This document shows positions 26,283 through 35,135 of a stretch of DNA of 64,000 nt, in pieces. Origin of the DNA: Streptomyces sp. NBC_01465 (GTDB taxonomy: Bacteria; Actinomycetota; Actinomycetes; Streptomycetales; Streptomycetaceae); assembly GCF_036227325.1 (NCBI RefSeq), contig NZ_CP109467.1, positions 2,728,001 to 2,792,000 of the forward strand, in the 5' to 3' direction. The translations under genes were made by a program, and so were the position numbers. Under the pieces are notes generated by a model. That model saw only the letters and a list, made by a program, of their open reading frames with translations, ran no database searches and was not told the DNA's origin. Position 1 is the stretch's first letter, and every line of letters starts with the position of its first letter.

Positions 26283-26792
26283 ATGTTCGACTTCGGGATA
26301 AAGACCTACCGACCGCAGTGGCTCAGCGGCATTGACGCTGTCAAGGACGCCCAGGGCGATCGGCTGCGCGCGCTCGTGGGTCGTGTGCTCACCGGAGTGT
26401 GGCTGGTGTGGGACATCGAGAGCGACGAGTGGTTCTGCGACTGTCCCGTCCTCTTCGAGTTCGAGGGTGAACAGACCGAGATCAATCACACGAAGTTCGA
26501 CGACCTCTCGATCACGTGGAACTCCATCGACCCCGAATTCTCCGTCTATTGGGTGGACTTCGACCTGCGGTGGCGTCAGGCGCCCCTGCCCGAGTTGAAG
26601 GCCGTTCAAGGACAGACCCTCCTGGGCGTTGAGCTCTTGGAGTGGGTGGCCGATCGCGACATGGCCTCGGGGATGGTGGCGGTGAGCCTGCTCTTCCCTG
26701 GCGGCCGGGTCACCGTCTCCAACGCATTGGACGAGAACGGCCTGGACTTCGGCGCACCGGATCCGCACTACCGGCGACACTCCCTCGGCTGA
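26283..26792 (+). CDS. Protein of unknown function
   Basis: A 169-residue acidic protein rich in Trp, Asp and Glu (WLVWDIESDEWFCDCPVLFEF, ITWNSIDPEFSVYWVDFDLRW). It has no signal peptide or membrane helix. The predicted all-beta then alpha pattern and acidity recall polymorphic-toxin immunity proteins, but no toxin gene lies beside it, so this is only a suggestion. The ATG at 26283 is 35 bp after the VOC gene stop, so co-transcription is likely. It is convergent with the next gene, 11 bp away. GC content appears lower than the core genes on either side. Confidence 0.65.
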   Translation: MFDFGIKTYRPQWLSGIDAVKDAQGDRLRALVGRVLTGVWLVWDIESDEWFCDCPVLFEFEGEQTEINHTKFDDLSITWNSIDPEFSVYWVDFDLRWRQAPLPELKAVQGQTLLGVELLEWVADRDMASGMVAVSLLFPGGRVTVSNALDENGLDFGAPDPHYRRHSLG

Positions 26793-26803
26793 GTGCACCT
26801 CCC

Positions 26804-27364
26804 TCAGGGTTGGATCGGTTCGGGCGCCGGGCGGGCGGGGTCGTAGTGTTCGCGGGCGAAGGTGTCCGACGCGGAGTGGACCACGTCGGGCTGCGGCGGT
26901 GACGGCCACACGCTCAGGACGTGCTCCTCCACCGGGTCGTCGCCCTGGTTCGCATCGCCCTCGTCACGGCCACGGGCCTGGACGCGGACCCGGTACCAAC
27001 CCTCCCCCGCCATCGCGAAGTTCCCTGCGTCCTCCTCCACATCGCCGCCCCAACAGCACAGGTGCAGCTGGCCGCTCGTACTGCAGATGCTCACGTCCAC
27101 CACCGTCTCCCACTCCGGGCCGGGCAGCGGTGGCTCGGCTGCGCACTGCTGGGTGGTCAGGCGTATCCAGCCCGTGTGCGTGCCGGACCGCACCGTGAGA
27201 TGTTCCGGCCCTCCGGCCACGACGCTGTTGCCTGCGAAGATCCGCCCGACCGTGTCGGATTCCTGGTACTCCGTGAGGAAGCCGTCGCCCTGCAGGTAGT
27301 ACTGGTGGTACGAGACGAACATGCGGTCCGAGGACCAGGTTGTATAGCGCATGCCCGGGATCAT
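26804..27364 (-). CDS. Protein of unknown function
   Basis: A protein of about 186 residues with no recognised domain. The central part is beta-rich (MFVSYHQYYLQGDGFLTEYQ, VVDVSICSTSGQLHLCCWGG, WYRVRVQARGRDEGD), and the C-terminus is acidic then Pro-rich (WPSPPQPDVV ... PAPEPIQP). Several in-frame starts exist (TTG 27382, ATG 27364, ATG 27352); the ATG at 27364 is a compromise. It follows the SHOCT gene by about 28 bp on the same strand, so the two are probably one transcript. A beta-sandwich ligand-binding or immunity role is conceivable but unsupported. Confidence 0.55.
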   Translation of the reverse strand: MIPGMRYTTWSSDRMFVSYHQYYLQGDGFLTEYQESDTVGRIFAGNSVVAGGPEHLTVRSGTHTGWIRLTTQQCAAEPPLPGPEWETVVDVSICSTSGQLHLCCWGGDVEEDAGNFAMAGEGWYRVRVQARGRDEGDANQGDDPVEEHVLSVWPSPPQPDVVHSASDTFAREHYDPARPAPEPIQP

Positions 27365-27392
27365 GCCCTGGCCCACTGACAATGCTTTGGTG

Positions 27393-27629
27393 TCACATCT
27401 CCAGGAGCACCGTGAGGCGGTTCTTGTACTCCACCTCCGTGATCAGCCCGCACACACGCAGCCGCTCCAACTCCTCCAGCGAAACCTGGCGCGCCAACAC
27501 ACGTGCAGCCCTCATTTGCTCCCGCGCCTCGCGAGCGGCCCCTGCCCGTTCGGCGTCCCAGCGCTCCTTGTTCCGCTCGGCGAGGAACGCAGCGAAGCGC
27601 TGCTCGAACTCCTTGTAGGGGCCCGCCAT
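27393..27629 (-). CDS. Small SHOCT-like domain protein
   Basis: A 78-residue charged protein. Residues 1-45 form a long Arg/Glu/Ala-rich amphipathic helix (FEQRFAAFLAERNKERWDAE) and the last 30 residues (SLEELERLRVCGLITEVEY) match the SHOCT pattern, a short C-terminal oligomerisation motif with the usual leucines and a G-x-I-T-x-x-E-Y/F core. The ATG at 27629 has GGGAGG close upstream. SHOCT proteins often act in multimeric assemblies; the partner is unknown. It probably shares a transcript with the unknown gene downstream. Confidence 0.65.
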   Translation of the reverse strand: MAGPYKEFEQRFAAFLAERNKERWDAERAGAAREAREQMRAARVLARQVSLEELERLRVCGLITEVEYKNRLTVLLEM

Positions 27630-27765
27630 TTCGACCTCCCGAGTGCATGCGTTCGGCCCGTCACCATCACATGACATCGGTGCGAATCTACGCCTCGGGC
27701 CGCCCTCTCCGTGGTCAGTGCACGGAAGTACAGCGCGCGCTTCGAGAGCCACACCCACGCCCTGC

Positions 27766-27806
27766 TGCGGATTTTGCCGGTGGTGATGGCACCGGCAAAA
27801 TCCGCA
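27766..27806 (-). terminator. Perfect 17-bp hairpin after the AfsR-like gene
   Basis: TGCGGATTTTGCCGGTG (27766-27782) and CACCGGCAAAATCCGCA (27790-27806) pair perfectly with a 7-base loop. It lies 33 bp beyond the AfsR-like stop. The stem contains runs of A and T that are unusual here and may mark the right border of the accessory patch. Confidence 0.75.
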
Positions 27807-27838
27807 ACAGAGCAGAGTTCACGCCAAGGGCCTTGACC

Positions 27839-30800
27839 TCACGTCGAGTGGCCCAAGCCTCCCTCGTACACCTCCGCCGGGATGCCCGCACCCGAGTAGA
27901 TCGCCGACGCCTGCTGCCGCAGGCGGTCGGCGGCGGCGCCGTCGCTCGGCCCCAGTGCGCGGGCGAGGACGGTCAAGGCGCGGGCTTCGCCCAGGCGGTG
28001 GCCGGTCTCACGGTGTGCCGTCAGGGAGGCCTCGCCCAGGGTGACGGCCTTGGCGTACGCCGACTCAGACAGCGCCACGGCGCTCAGGACGGTCAGGGCC
28101 TGGCCCTCCACCACACGGAAGCCGTACGCACGGGCCAGCCGCAGCGCCTCGTCGGCCGGGCGGCGGGCGTCCTCGGGGCGGCCGAGGCGCTCGTGGGTGA
28201 GGGCGAGACCCAGGAGACTGTCCGCCTCGGCGCGTCGGGAGCGCGACGTACGGGCCAGTGCAAGGGCCTCTTGGTCGGCCTGCAGGGATGTGTCGAAGCG
28301 GGACAGACTGCGGTGAGCGCTCGCGACGGTATTGAGGATGCCGGAGTGGATCCACGGGCGCTCGGGGTCGCCGAACATGTCGCAGGCCCGCTCCGTCAGC
28401 GCCAGCGCCTCCTCGTGACGGCCGAGTTCGACCTTGATCTTCGCAGCGGCGTCGAGCATCATCGCGCGGCCGCTGCGATACCCGCCCCCGTCGTCTGCGG
28501 TCACCTTGGGGCCGAGGACGTACAGGCCGTCGGCGAGACGGCCGAGCTCCCAGTAGACTCCGCCCAGAACCTGCAACGCCAGGCTGTCGTCCCACCAACT
28601 CACCTTTGCGTTACGGCTGATGACCAGTTCCAGATGGCCGGCGGCCTCGTGCAATCGGCCCAGATCCCGGGCGGTCATCCCGAGCCCGAGCAGACCGAAG
28701 GCCTCGAAGTAGCGGTTCCCGATCTCGTCGGTGATCCGAAGGCCCGCAGTAAGACGCTCGTACGCACGGTCGAGGCGGGCCGTGCTCCAGTCCACATAGC
28801 CGCTGACGCCGAGAGCCATGGCCTCCGCTGCCGGCCAGTGGAGTTCCCGGCCAATCTCCAGCACGCGTGTGCAGTGCTCCGCCGCGCGCCGGGGCTGCCC
28901 TTGGTCCCACTGGGTGATGCCGAGGATGCTGTGCATGACGGCCTGGGTGTGCAGGTCGTCCGCAGCCATGGTCGCTTCCAGTGCCGTCTGCGCGAGGGAC
29001 CTCCAGGTCGCCCGCGACAGATGGAGCCAGAAGTAGCCGAGCAGGCTGGAGACCAGATATCCGGCGACGGCGTGCGGGCCGTGAAGACTTGCGTGATTGA
29101 TCACTGCGAGCAGATTGGCCCGCTCCGCCTCCAGCCATGCTCTGGCCTCGGCTGCGGTCGGCAGGCCCCGCTGCTCGCCCCCGTCGAGGCTGTCGGGCAG
29201 CTCCGGGAAGAACCACGTGCCTGCGGCGGCCCGGGTGGCGTGTACGTACCAGATCAGGACGCGTTTCAACGCGGCTTCTCGGTCCGCCTCCGCCTCCTCC
29301 GCCCGTGCGCACTCCCGCGCGTACTCCCGCAGGAGGTCGTGGAACCGGTAGCGGCCCGTCGCCCCGTGGTCGATGAGATGGGCCGCGGCGAGCGCCCCGA
29401 GCAGCCGCCGGGCCTGCGTCGGCTCGATGTCGAGCAGAGCCGCCGCAACCGGCGCGGTGAACTCCGGACCGGGAAACAGGCCGAGCAGCCGAAAGAGCCG
29501 CTGCGCCTCAGGGGCCAGGAATCCGTACGACACCGAAAAGGCCACCCGCAGCGGGGAGTTCGCGTCTTCGTCCAGAGCGAGCGCTTCCAGGCGGCTGCCC
29601 TCGGACATCTCGCCGACCAGATCGGCCACACCGAACCCCGGATCACCGGCAAGTCGTGCGGCGGCCACGCGCAGCGCCAGCGGCAGGCCGCCGCACAGCC
29701 GTATCAGTTCGTCGGCCGCGTCCGGCTGCGCGGTCAGCCGGTCCGCGCCGAGTGCCTCGACGAGCAGCGCGCGAGCCTCGTCCGGCAGCAGGACGTCCAG
29801 CGCCAGGGCGCGTGCTCCGTCGCGGGCCACGAGGTCGCCGAGCCGGTTGCGGCTGGTGACGACGACGCAGCAGGACGGGCTGCCCGGCAGCAGCGGGCGC
29901 ACCTGCTCGGCGGAGGCCGCGTTGTCCAGCAGTACGAGCAGCCGCCGGCCATCGGTCAGGGTCCGGTACGCGCGTGCCTGCGCCTCGCCGTCCGCCGGTA
30001 TCTGCGACGCCTCGAATCCCAGGCTGCGCAGCAGCAGTTCGAGGACTTCGCCGGGCGTGAGCGGCGGCCGCTCGTGGTCGAATCCGTGCAGATTCACATA
30101 CAGCTGGCCGTCGGGGAAACGGTCACGGACCTGGTGCGCCCAGTGCACGGCGAGGGCCGTCTTGCCGATGCCTGCAGCACCTCCAATGGCGGAGATCACC
30201 ACGGTGTTCGCCTGCCCTTGGGCTCGTGTCGGCGTCAACAGGCCGTCCAGATGGGCGAGTTCGTCGAAGCGGCCCGCGAACCCCCGGGTGATGTGCGGGA
30301 GTTCCGCCGGGGAGGGTGCGGCATCCGTTGCGTGTGCCGACGGGGGCGGGGCCGAGCCGGCGGGGGCAACGCCGTCCTGGCGCAGCACCGACTCGTACAC
30401 CCGGCGGAGCTCCTCGCCCGGATCGACGCCGAGTTCGTCACGCAGCCGTGAGCGCATCTCCTCGTACGCGGTGAGCGCCTCGGCCTGCCGCTCACTGCCG
30501 TACAGCGCCCGCATGCGCAGAGCGAGCAGTGACTCGTCGTACGGATCGGAGGCGGACGGCGCGACGAGTTCCTCGAGGGCCTCGGCGTGGCGGCCGAGCA
30601 GCACCAGGCAGTCGATCCGCTCGATGCGGACCGTACGCAGGCGCTGCAGGAGCCGCTGCCTTTCGGCTTCGGCGTACGGTCCGGGCAGTCCGGCCAGCGG
30701 TTCGCCGTCGAACAGGCCGAGTGCCTCCAGCAGTTGACCCGCCGCGCCGGCCGTGTCGTCGGCCGCCTTCATACGCCGGGCGCTCTCGACCCGGTCGGCG

Positions 30801-31135
30801 AGATCGGCCACATCGAGGCGCACCCCGTCCCGGACGAACCGGTAGCCCCCGCGCTCGCCGCGGATCAGCGACTCGGCGGGCCCGGCACCTGTCTCGTCGA
30901 GCGACTTGCGCAACCCGTACACGTGGCTGGGCAGCACTTTGTGGCCCGACTGCGGCGGCCTGTCACCCCAGACCGCGTCGAGCAGTTGCTCACGACTCAC
31001 CAGAAGGCCCGGACGCAGCGCGAGCGCGGCAAGCACCGCCTGCTGCCGGACCGGTCCGAGGGGCAGCCGCACACCGTCGCGCCAGGCCCGCACCGGCCCG
31101 AGGACCGAGAGCCGCAGCCGAGATCCCGAGCCCAC
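27839..31135 (-). CDS. AfsR-like SARP regulator (winged helix, BTAD, NB-ARC ATPase, TPR)
   Basis: A 1098-residue pleiotropic-type regulator. Residues 1-100 are the OmpR-like DNA-binding domain (LRLSVLGPVRAWRDGVRLPLG, QQAVLAALALRPGLLVSREQ); 105-255 the BTAD; about 290-560 the STAND NTPase with Walker A GGAAGIGKTALAVHWA near 317 and Walker B RRLLVLLDNAASAEQV; the rest is a long tetratricopeptide array. This matches AfsR in layout and size. Relatives are activated by phosphorylation or ligand binding and switch on secondary-metabolite or developmental genes. The GTG start at 31135 gives MGSGSRLRLSVLG. The target is unknown; the divergent gene at 31270 is the nearest candidate. Confidence 0.9.
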   Translation of the reverse strand: MGSGSRLRLSVLGPVRAWRDGVRLPLGPVRQQAVLAALALRPGLLVSREQLLDAVWGDRPPQSGHKVLPSHVYGLRKSLDETGAGPAESLIRGERGGYRFVRDGVRLDVADLADRVESARRMKAADDTAGAAGQLLEALGLFDGEPLAGLPGPYAEAERQRLLQRLRTVRIERIDCLVLLGRHAEALEELVAPSASDPYDESLLALRMRALYGSERQAEALTAYEEMRSRLRDELGVDPGEELRRVYESVLRQDGVAPAGSAPPPSAHATDAAPSPAELPHITRGFAGRFDELAHLDGLLTPTRAQGQANTVVISAIGGAAGIGKTALAVHWAHQVRDRFPDGQLYVNLHGFDHERPPLTPGEVLELLLRSLGFEASQIPADGEAQARAYRTLTDGRRLLVLLDNAASAEQVRPLLPGSPSCCVVVTSRNRLGDLVARDGARALALDVLLPDEARALLVEALGADRLTAQPDAADELIRLCGGLPLALRVAAARLAGDPGFGVADLVGEMSEGSRLEALALDEDANSPLRVAFSVSYGFLAPEAQRLFRLLGLFPGPEFTAPVAAALLDIEPTQARRLLGALAAAHLIDHGATGRYRFHDLLREYARECARAEEAEADREAALKRVLIWYVHATRAAAGTWFFPELPDSLDGGEQRGLPTAAEARAWLEAERANLLAVINHASLHGPHAVAGYLVSSLLGYFWLHLSRATWRSLAQTALEATMAADDLHTQAVMHSILGITQWDQGQPRRAAEHCTRVLEIGRELHWPAAEAMALGVSGYVDWSTARLDRAYERLTAGLRITDEIGNRYFEAFGLLGLGMTARDLGRLHEAAGHLELVISRNAKVSWWDDSLALQVLGGVYWELGRLADGLYVLGPKVTADDGGGYRSGRAMMLDAAAKIKVELGRHEEALALTERACDMFGDPERPWIHSGILNTVASAHRSLSRFDTSLQADQEALALARTSRSRRAEADSLLGLALTHERLGRPEDARRPADEALRLARAYGFRVVEGQALTVLSAVALSESAYAKAVTLGEASLTAHRETGHRLGEARALTVLARALGPSDGAAADRLRQQASAIYSGAGIPAEVYEGGLGHST

Positions 31136-31269
31136 CCTGCATCCCCCGCCCCACCAGGCACAACATCAAGAATTCAGCGAATCCGCAGCATCTTCCGCGA
31201 CGGTGCACCAGTGCGGCGGCCGACACAGGGGAACGGCCGCCGCCGTCGACCCGCGGAAGGATCACGAAC

Positions 31270-31845
31270 ATGACTGTAGTTGACCGGGCTCTGGCGGAAC
31301 TGCTGAATCAGCGCGGGCTCTTCCTCGCCCAGGAACGCAGCGACGCCGCCGAGATCCTGTACGTATGCCTGGCCGACGGCCTCCCCGGCGGCTACCCGGT
31401 GGGGTACGTCATCCCGTCCCGCACCGGAACCTGGTACGCCTACGCCCGGTCGCGCCCCGGCCGGATCTTCGCCTGCGACCTGGTGGATTCCGGCTTGTTC
31501 AGCGCCGATTCGGCGGTACGCGCGGTTCTCGACAACGCCTACTTCGGCGACGTGCTGCGCGCCCTGGAGCTGACCGCGGGCTCCCACACCACCTACACGG
31601 CCGGCCTGCCCCGCCGCCACATCACCCGCCTCACCGCACTCGCCGGCCCCGAGGGCATCACCCGCCTCGGCACCGGCCGGGTCCGCCTCACCGCTGCCGC
31701 GGTCGCGTTCCTGCGGGGCCTGCCGGAACGGCTCGGCTGCCGCGTGGACCACGAGGACCGGCTCTGGCCGGCCGGAGCATCGTTCCCTCTGACACGCGAA
31801 GCCCGCCCTGAACGGCAGGACGCCCGGGGTCGGTTGGCGGGGTGA
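31270..31845 (+). CDS. Protein of unknown function divergent from the AfsR-like gene
   Basis: A 191-residue soluble protein without a recognised domain. It contains a beta-rich half (AEILYVCLADGLPGGYPVGYVIPS, GTWYAYARSRPGRIFACDLVDSG) and a helical half (SAVRAVLDNAYFGDVLRALE, VRLTAAAVAFLRGLPERLG). No signal peptide or membrane segment is seen. The ATG at 31270 has GGAAGGA at 31255-31261. It is divergent from the AfsR-like regulator across 134 bp and ends at a strong terminator, so it is a single-gene unit and a possible direct target of that regulator. Confidence 0.7.
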   Translation: MTVVDRALAELLNQRGLFLAQERSDAAEILYVCLADGLPGGYPVGYVIPSRTGTWYAYARSRPGRIFACDLVDSGLFSADSAVRAVLDNAYFGDVLRALELTAGSHTTYTAGLPRRHITRLTALAGPEGITRLGTGRVRLTAAAVAFLRGLPERLGCRVDHEDRLWPAGASFPLTREARPERQDARGRLAG

Positions 31846-31868
31846 TGCGAGGTGCGCGCCGTATGACA

Positions 31869-31901
31869 CCGGCCCGGCACCCCCCACGGATGCCGGGCCG
31901 G
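31869..31901. terminator. Bidirectional hairpin terminator
   Basis: CCGGCCCGGCA (31869-31879) and TGCCGGGCCGG (31891-31901) pair perfectly with an 11-base loop between two convergent genes, closing both transcripts. Confidence 0.8.
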
Positions 31902-31915
31902 AACCTGGTGCGGAG

Positions 31916-32752
31916 TTACAGCGCGTGCTCGACGAAGCGGTCCGCCGTCTCCTTCAGGAGTTCCAGGCCGTCCCTCGCCCAGAGCACGTCGTTGAACAGC
32001 TCCACCTCGATCGCGCCCGTGTAGCCCGCCGCGTCCACCCGCTCGCGCCACTCGCGCATGTCGATCGCGCCGTCGCCGATCTGGCCACGGCCGTTCAGGA
32101 CGCCCTCGGGCAACGGCGTTGTCCAGTCGGCGAGTTGGAAGGTGTGGATGCGGCCCGCCGCACCCGCCCTCGCCACCTGCGCCGGAGCCTGGTCGTCCCA
32201 CCAGATGTGGTACGTGTCGACCGCCACGCCCACCTGGTCCGCCGGGAAGCGCTCCGCGATGTCCAGGGCCTGGGTCAGGGTGGAGATCACGCAGCGGTCC
32301 GACGCGTACATCGGGTGCAGCGGCTCGATCGCCAGGCGGATGCCGCGCTCGGCCGCGTACGGGGCGAGTTCGCTGATCGCGTCCGCGATCCGCTCCCGCG
32401 CTCCGTGCAGGTCCTTCGAGCCCGCCGGGAGGCCGCCCGAGACCAGGACCAGGGTGTCCGTGCCGAGCGTGGCCGCCTCGTCGATCGCCTTGCGGTTGTC
32501 GGCTATCGCTGCCGCGCGTTCCGTTGCGTCGATCGCCGTCAGGAAGCCGCCGCGGCACAGTGTCGTCACCGTCAGGCCCGCGTCGCTGACCAGCTTCGCC
32601 GCCGATTCCACGCCGTAGTTCTGGACCGGCTCGCGCCAGAGGCCGATGCCCGGGATGCCCAGGTCGACGCAGGCCTCCACCAGGGTGGGGAGCGGGAGTT
32701 GCTTCACCGTCATCTGGTTGATCGAGAAGCGGGTCAGGTCCTGTGAGGTCAC
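31916..32752 (-). CDS. Sugar phosphate isomerase/epimerase-like TIM-barrel protein
   Basis: A 278-residue AP-endonuclease-2/xylose-isomerase-like barrel. Metal ligands can be placed in IRLAIEPLHPMY (Glu, His), VGVAVDTYHIWWDD (Asp, His), IHTFQLADW (His) and GAIEVELFND (Glu). It would isomerise, epimerise or dehydrate a sugar or cyclitol; the exact substrate is unknown. The GTG start overlaps the stop of the DUF993 gene as GTGA, making it the third, translationally coupled gene of the operon that starts with the oxidoreductase. A terminator follows. Inosose dehydratase and keto-sugar lyases belong to the same superfamily. Confidence 0.88.
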   Translation of the reverse strand: MTSQDLTRFSINQMTVKQLPLPTLVEACVDLGIPGIGLWREPVQNYGVESAAKLVSDAGLTVTTLCRGGFLTAIDATERAAAIADNRKAIDEAATLGTDTLVLVSGGLPAGSKDLHGARERIADAISELAPYAAERGIRLAIEPLHPMYASDRCVISTLTQALDIAERFPADQVGVAVDTYHIWWDDQAPAQVARAGAAGRIHTFQLADWTTPLPEGVLNGRGQIGDGAIDMREWRERVDAAGYTGAIEVELFNDVLWARDGLELLKETADRFVEHAL

Positions 32753-33909
32753 TGGGGGACTCCGTACACGTTGAGGAGCGACTTCATACGGGACTCCGCC
32801 ACCGCGGGGTCCGGGAACAGGCCCAGGCCGTCGGCGAGTTCGTACGCCTTCGCGAAGTGCGGGAGTGAGCGCGCCGACTGGAGGCCGCCGACCATGGTGA
32901 AGTGCTGCTGGTGGCCCGCGAGCCACGCCAGGAACACAACTCCCGTTTTGTAGAAGCGCGTTGGGGTCTGGAACAGGTGGCGGGAGAGCTCCACCGTCGG
33001 GTCCAGGAGGTCGCGGAAGGCCGCGTCGTCGCCGCGGTCCAGGTGGCGTACCGCCTCCGCCGCGACCGGGCCCAGCGGGTCGAAGATGCCGAGCAGCGCG
33101 TGGCTGAAGCCGCGGTCGTCGCCCTCGATCAGCTCGGGGTAGTTGAAGTCGTCGCCCGTGTAGCAGCGGACTCCGTCCGGCAAGCGCCGGCGCAGGTCGA
33201 CCTCGCGCTGGGCGTCCAGGAGCGAGACCTTGATGCCGTCGACCTTGTCGGGGTGGGCGGCGATGACTTCGAGGAACGTCTCCGTTGCGGCGTCCAGGTC
33301 AGACGAGCCCCAGTAGCCCTCCAGCGCCGGGTCGAACATCGGGCCCAGCCAGTGCAGGATCACCGGCTCGGTGCACTGGCGGAGGAGGTGGCCGTACACC
33401 TCCAGGTAGTCGTCGGGCGTCTTCGCCGCGGCGGCCAGGGCGCGCGACGCCATCAGGATCGCCTGGGCGCCCTGCTCCTCGACGAGGCTCAGCTGGTCCT
33501 CGTACGCCTCGATCACGTCGTGCAGCGTCGCCTCGCCGGGCGTGAGCTGGTCGGTGCCGACGCCGCAGGCGATCGCACCGCCGACCGCCTTCGCCTCGGC
33601 CGACGAGCGGCGGATGAGCTCGGCGGCGTTCGCCCAGTCCAGGCCCATGCCGCGCTGCGCGGTGTCCATCGCCTCGGCCACGCCCAGGCCGTGCGACCAC
33701 AGGTGGCGGCGGAAGGCGAGCGTCGCGTCCCAGTCGACGGCGGCCGGGGAGTCCGGGGAGATGTCCGCGTACGGGTCGGCGACGACGTGGGCGGCCGAGA
33801 AGACCGTACGGGAGGTGAGCGCGGCGCCTCCCGGCTGGAAGGCGGTGGGTGCGGTGCGCGGGGCGTACGAGTACGTCGTGCCGTCCGCGCGCGGCAGGAG
33901 GAGGGTCAC
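32749..33909 (-). CDS. DUF993 family aldolase-like TIM-barrel protein
   Basis: A 386-residue protein of the DUF993 family, distantly related to dihydrodipicolinate synthase. Signs of a class I aldolase barrel are VIEAYEDQLSLVEEQGAQ, PVILHWLGPMFDPALEGYWG, VDGIKVSLLDAQREVDLRRR (candidate Schiff-base Lys in GIKVS) and RCYTGDDFNYPELI. The N-terminus VTLLLPRADGTTYSY is typical. The GTG start at 33909 overlaps the oxidoreductase stop as GTGA, and the gene is coupled to the isomerase downstream. The family is uncharacterised as far as I know; aldol cleavage or dehydration of a keto-acid or keto-sugar is the natural guess. Confidence 0.85.
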   Translation of the reverse strand: MTLLLPRADGTTYSYAPRTAPTAFQPGGAALTSRTVFSAAHVVADPYADISPDSPAAVDWDATLAFRRHLWSHGLGVAEAMDTAQRGMGLDWANAAELIRRSSAEAKAVGGAIACGVGTDQLTPGEATLHDVIEAYEDQLSLVEEQGAQAILMASRALAAAAKTPDDYLEVYGHLLRQCTEPVILHWLGPMFDPALEGYWGSSDLDAATETFLEVIAAHPDKVDGIKVSLLDAQREVDLRRRLPDGVRCYTGDDFNYPELIEGDDRGFSHALLGIFDPLGPVAAEAVRHLDRGDDAAFRDLLDPTVELSRHLFQTPTRFYKTGVVFLAWLAGHQQHFTMVGGLQSARSLPHFAKAYELADGLGLFPDPAVAESRMKSLLNVYGVPQ

Positions 33910-35057
33910 AGCTGGATCTCCGGGACGTCGAGGCGGGTACCCTCGGCCGACGACTTCAGGCCGAGCTCGGCGAGCTGGACGCCGCGCGCGCCGGCGAGGA
34001 GGTCCCAGTGGTAGGGCTCGTCGAGGGCGATGTGACGGAGGAAGAGCTCCCACTGGACCTTGAAGCCGTTGTCGAAGTCCGTGTTGTCCGGGACTTCCTG
34101 CCACTGGTCGCGGAAGGAGTGCGTGACCGGGAGGTCGGGGTTCCAGACCGGCTTCGGGGTGGAACTGCGGTGCTGTACGCGGCAGTTGCGGAGGCCCGCC
34201 ACTGCCGAGCCCTCGGTGCCGTCCACCTGGAACTCCACCAGCTCGTCGCGGTTGACGCGGACCGTCCAGGAGGAGTTGATCTGGGCTATCGCGCCGCCCT
34301 CAAGCTGGAAGATCCCGTACGCGGCGTCGTCGGCCGTGGCGTCGTACGGCTTGCCCTGCTCGTCCCAGCGCTCGGGGATGTGCGTGGCGGTCAGCGCCTG
34401 GACGGCGGTGACGCGGCCGAAGAGCTCGTGCAGCACGTACTCCCAGTGCGGGAACATGTCGACGACGATGCCGCCGCCGTCCTCCGAGCGGTAGTTCCAG
34501 GACGGGCGCTGCGCCTCCTGCCAGTCACCCTCGAAGACCCAGTAGCCGAACTCTCCGCGGATGGAGAGGATCTTGCCGAAGAAGCCGCCGTCGATGAGGC
34601 GCTTCAGCTTGAGGAGGCCGGGGAGGAAGAGCTTGTCCTGGACCACGCCGTGCTTGATCCCGGCCGCCTTCGCCAGGCGCGCCAGTTCCAGGGCGCCGTC
34701 GAGGCCGGTGGCGGTCGGCTTCTCGGTGTAGATGTGCTTGCCGGCCGCGATGGCCTTGCGGATGGCCTCCTCGCGGGCGGAGGTGACCTGGGCGTCGAAG
34801 TAGATGTCGATCGTCGGGTCGGCGAGGACCGCGTCGAGGTCCGTCGACCAGTGCTCGATGCCGTGCTTCTCGGCCATCGACTTCAGTACGTGCTCGCGGC
34901 GGCCGACCAGGACCGGCTCGGGCCACAGGACCGTGCCGTCGCCGAGGTCGAGGCCGCCCTGCTCACGGATGGCGAGGATCGAGCGGACCAGGTGCTGGCG
35001 GTACCCCATCCGGCCGGTGACACCGTTCATGGCGATCCGCACTGTCTTACGCGTCAC
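33906..35057 (-). CDS. Gfo/Idh/MocA family NAD(P)-dependent oxidoreductase
   Basis: A 383-residue dehydrogenase of the glucose-fructose oxidoreductase/inositol dehydrogenase family. The N-terminal Rossmann part has IAMNGVTGRMGYRQHL in place of the usual GxGxxG; the EKP motif (HIYTEKPTATGLDG) carries the catalytic Lys; MFPHWEYVLHELFG is the substrate-side helix. It would oxidise one hydroxyl of a sugar or cyclitol to a ketone. The GTG at 35057 has GAGAGGG about 8 bases upstream. First gene of a three-gene coupled operon, divergent from LacI across the 35136 operator. The substrate is unknown. Confidence 0.9.
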   Translation of the reverse strand: MTRKTVRIAMNGVTGRMGYRQHLVRSILAIREQGGLDLGDGTVLWPEPVLVGRREHVLKSMAEKHGIEHWSTDLDAVLADPTIDIYFDAQVTSAREEAIRKAIAAGKHIYTEKPTATGLDGALELARLAKAAGIKHGVVQDKLFLPGLLKLKRLIDGGFFGKILSIRGEFGYWVFEGDWQEAQRPSWNYRSEDGGGIVVDMFPHWEYVLHELFGRVTAVQALTATHIPERWDEQGKPYDATADDAAYGIFQLEGGAIAQINSSWTVRVNRDELVEFQVDGTEGSAVAGLRNCRVQHRSSTPKPVWNPDLPVTHSFRDQWQEVPDNTDFDNGFKVQWELFLRHIALDEPYHWDLLAGARGVQLAELGLKSSAEGTRLDVPEIQL

Positions 35058-35071
35058 GAGATTCCCTCTCC

Positions 35072-35118
35072 GCAATTCCAACCGCAGCATTTCCAACCGC
35101 AGCATTTCCGTCCGCACT
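35072..35118 (-). repeat. Short 15-bp tandem repeat in the oxidoreductase leader
   Basis: The unit GCAGCATTTCCAACC, with a leading partial copy (GCAATTCCAACC) and a trailing variant ending TCCGTCC, occurs about three times in a row in the leader of the oxidoreductase gene. It may be slippage or a repeated binding site close to the LacI operator. Confidence 0.6.
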
Positions 35119-35135
35119 GCGACGACAAGCGTGAT

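Noticed and set aside
35072..35118. Tandem repeat as a CRISPR array
   Set aside because: Units are 15 bp, directly adjacent without spacers, and no cas genes are present.
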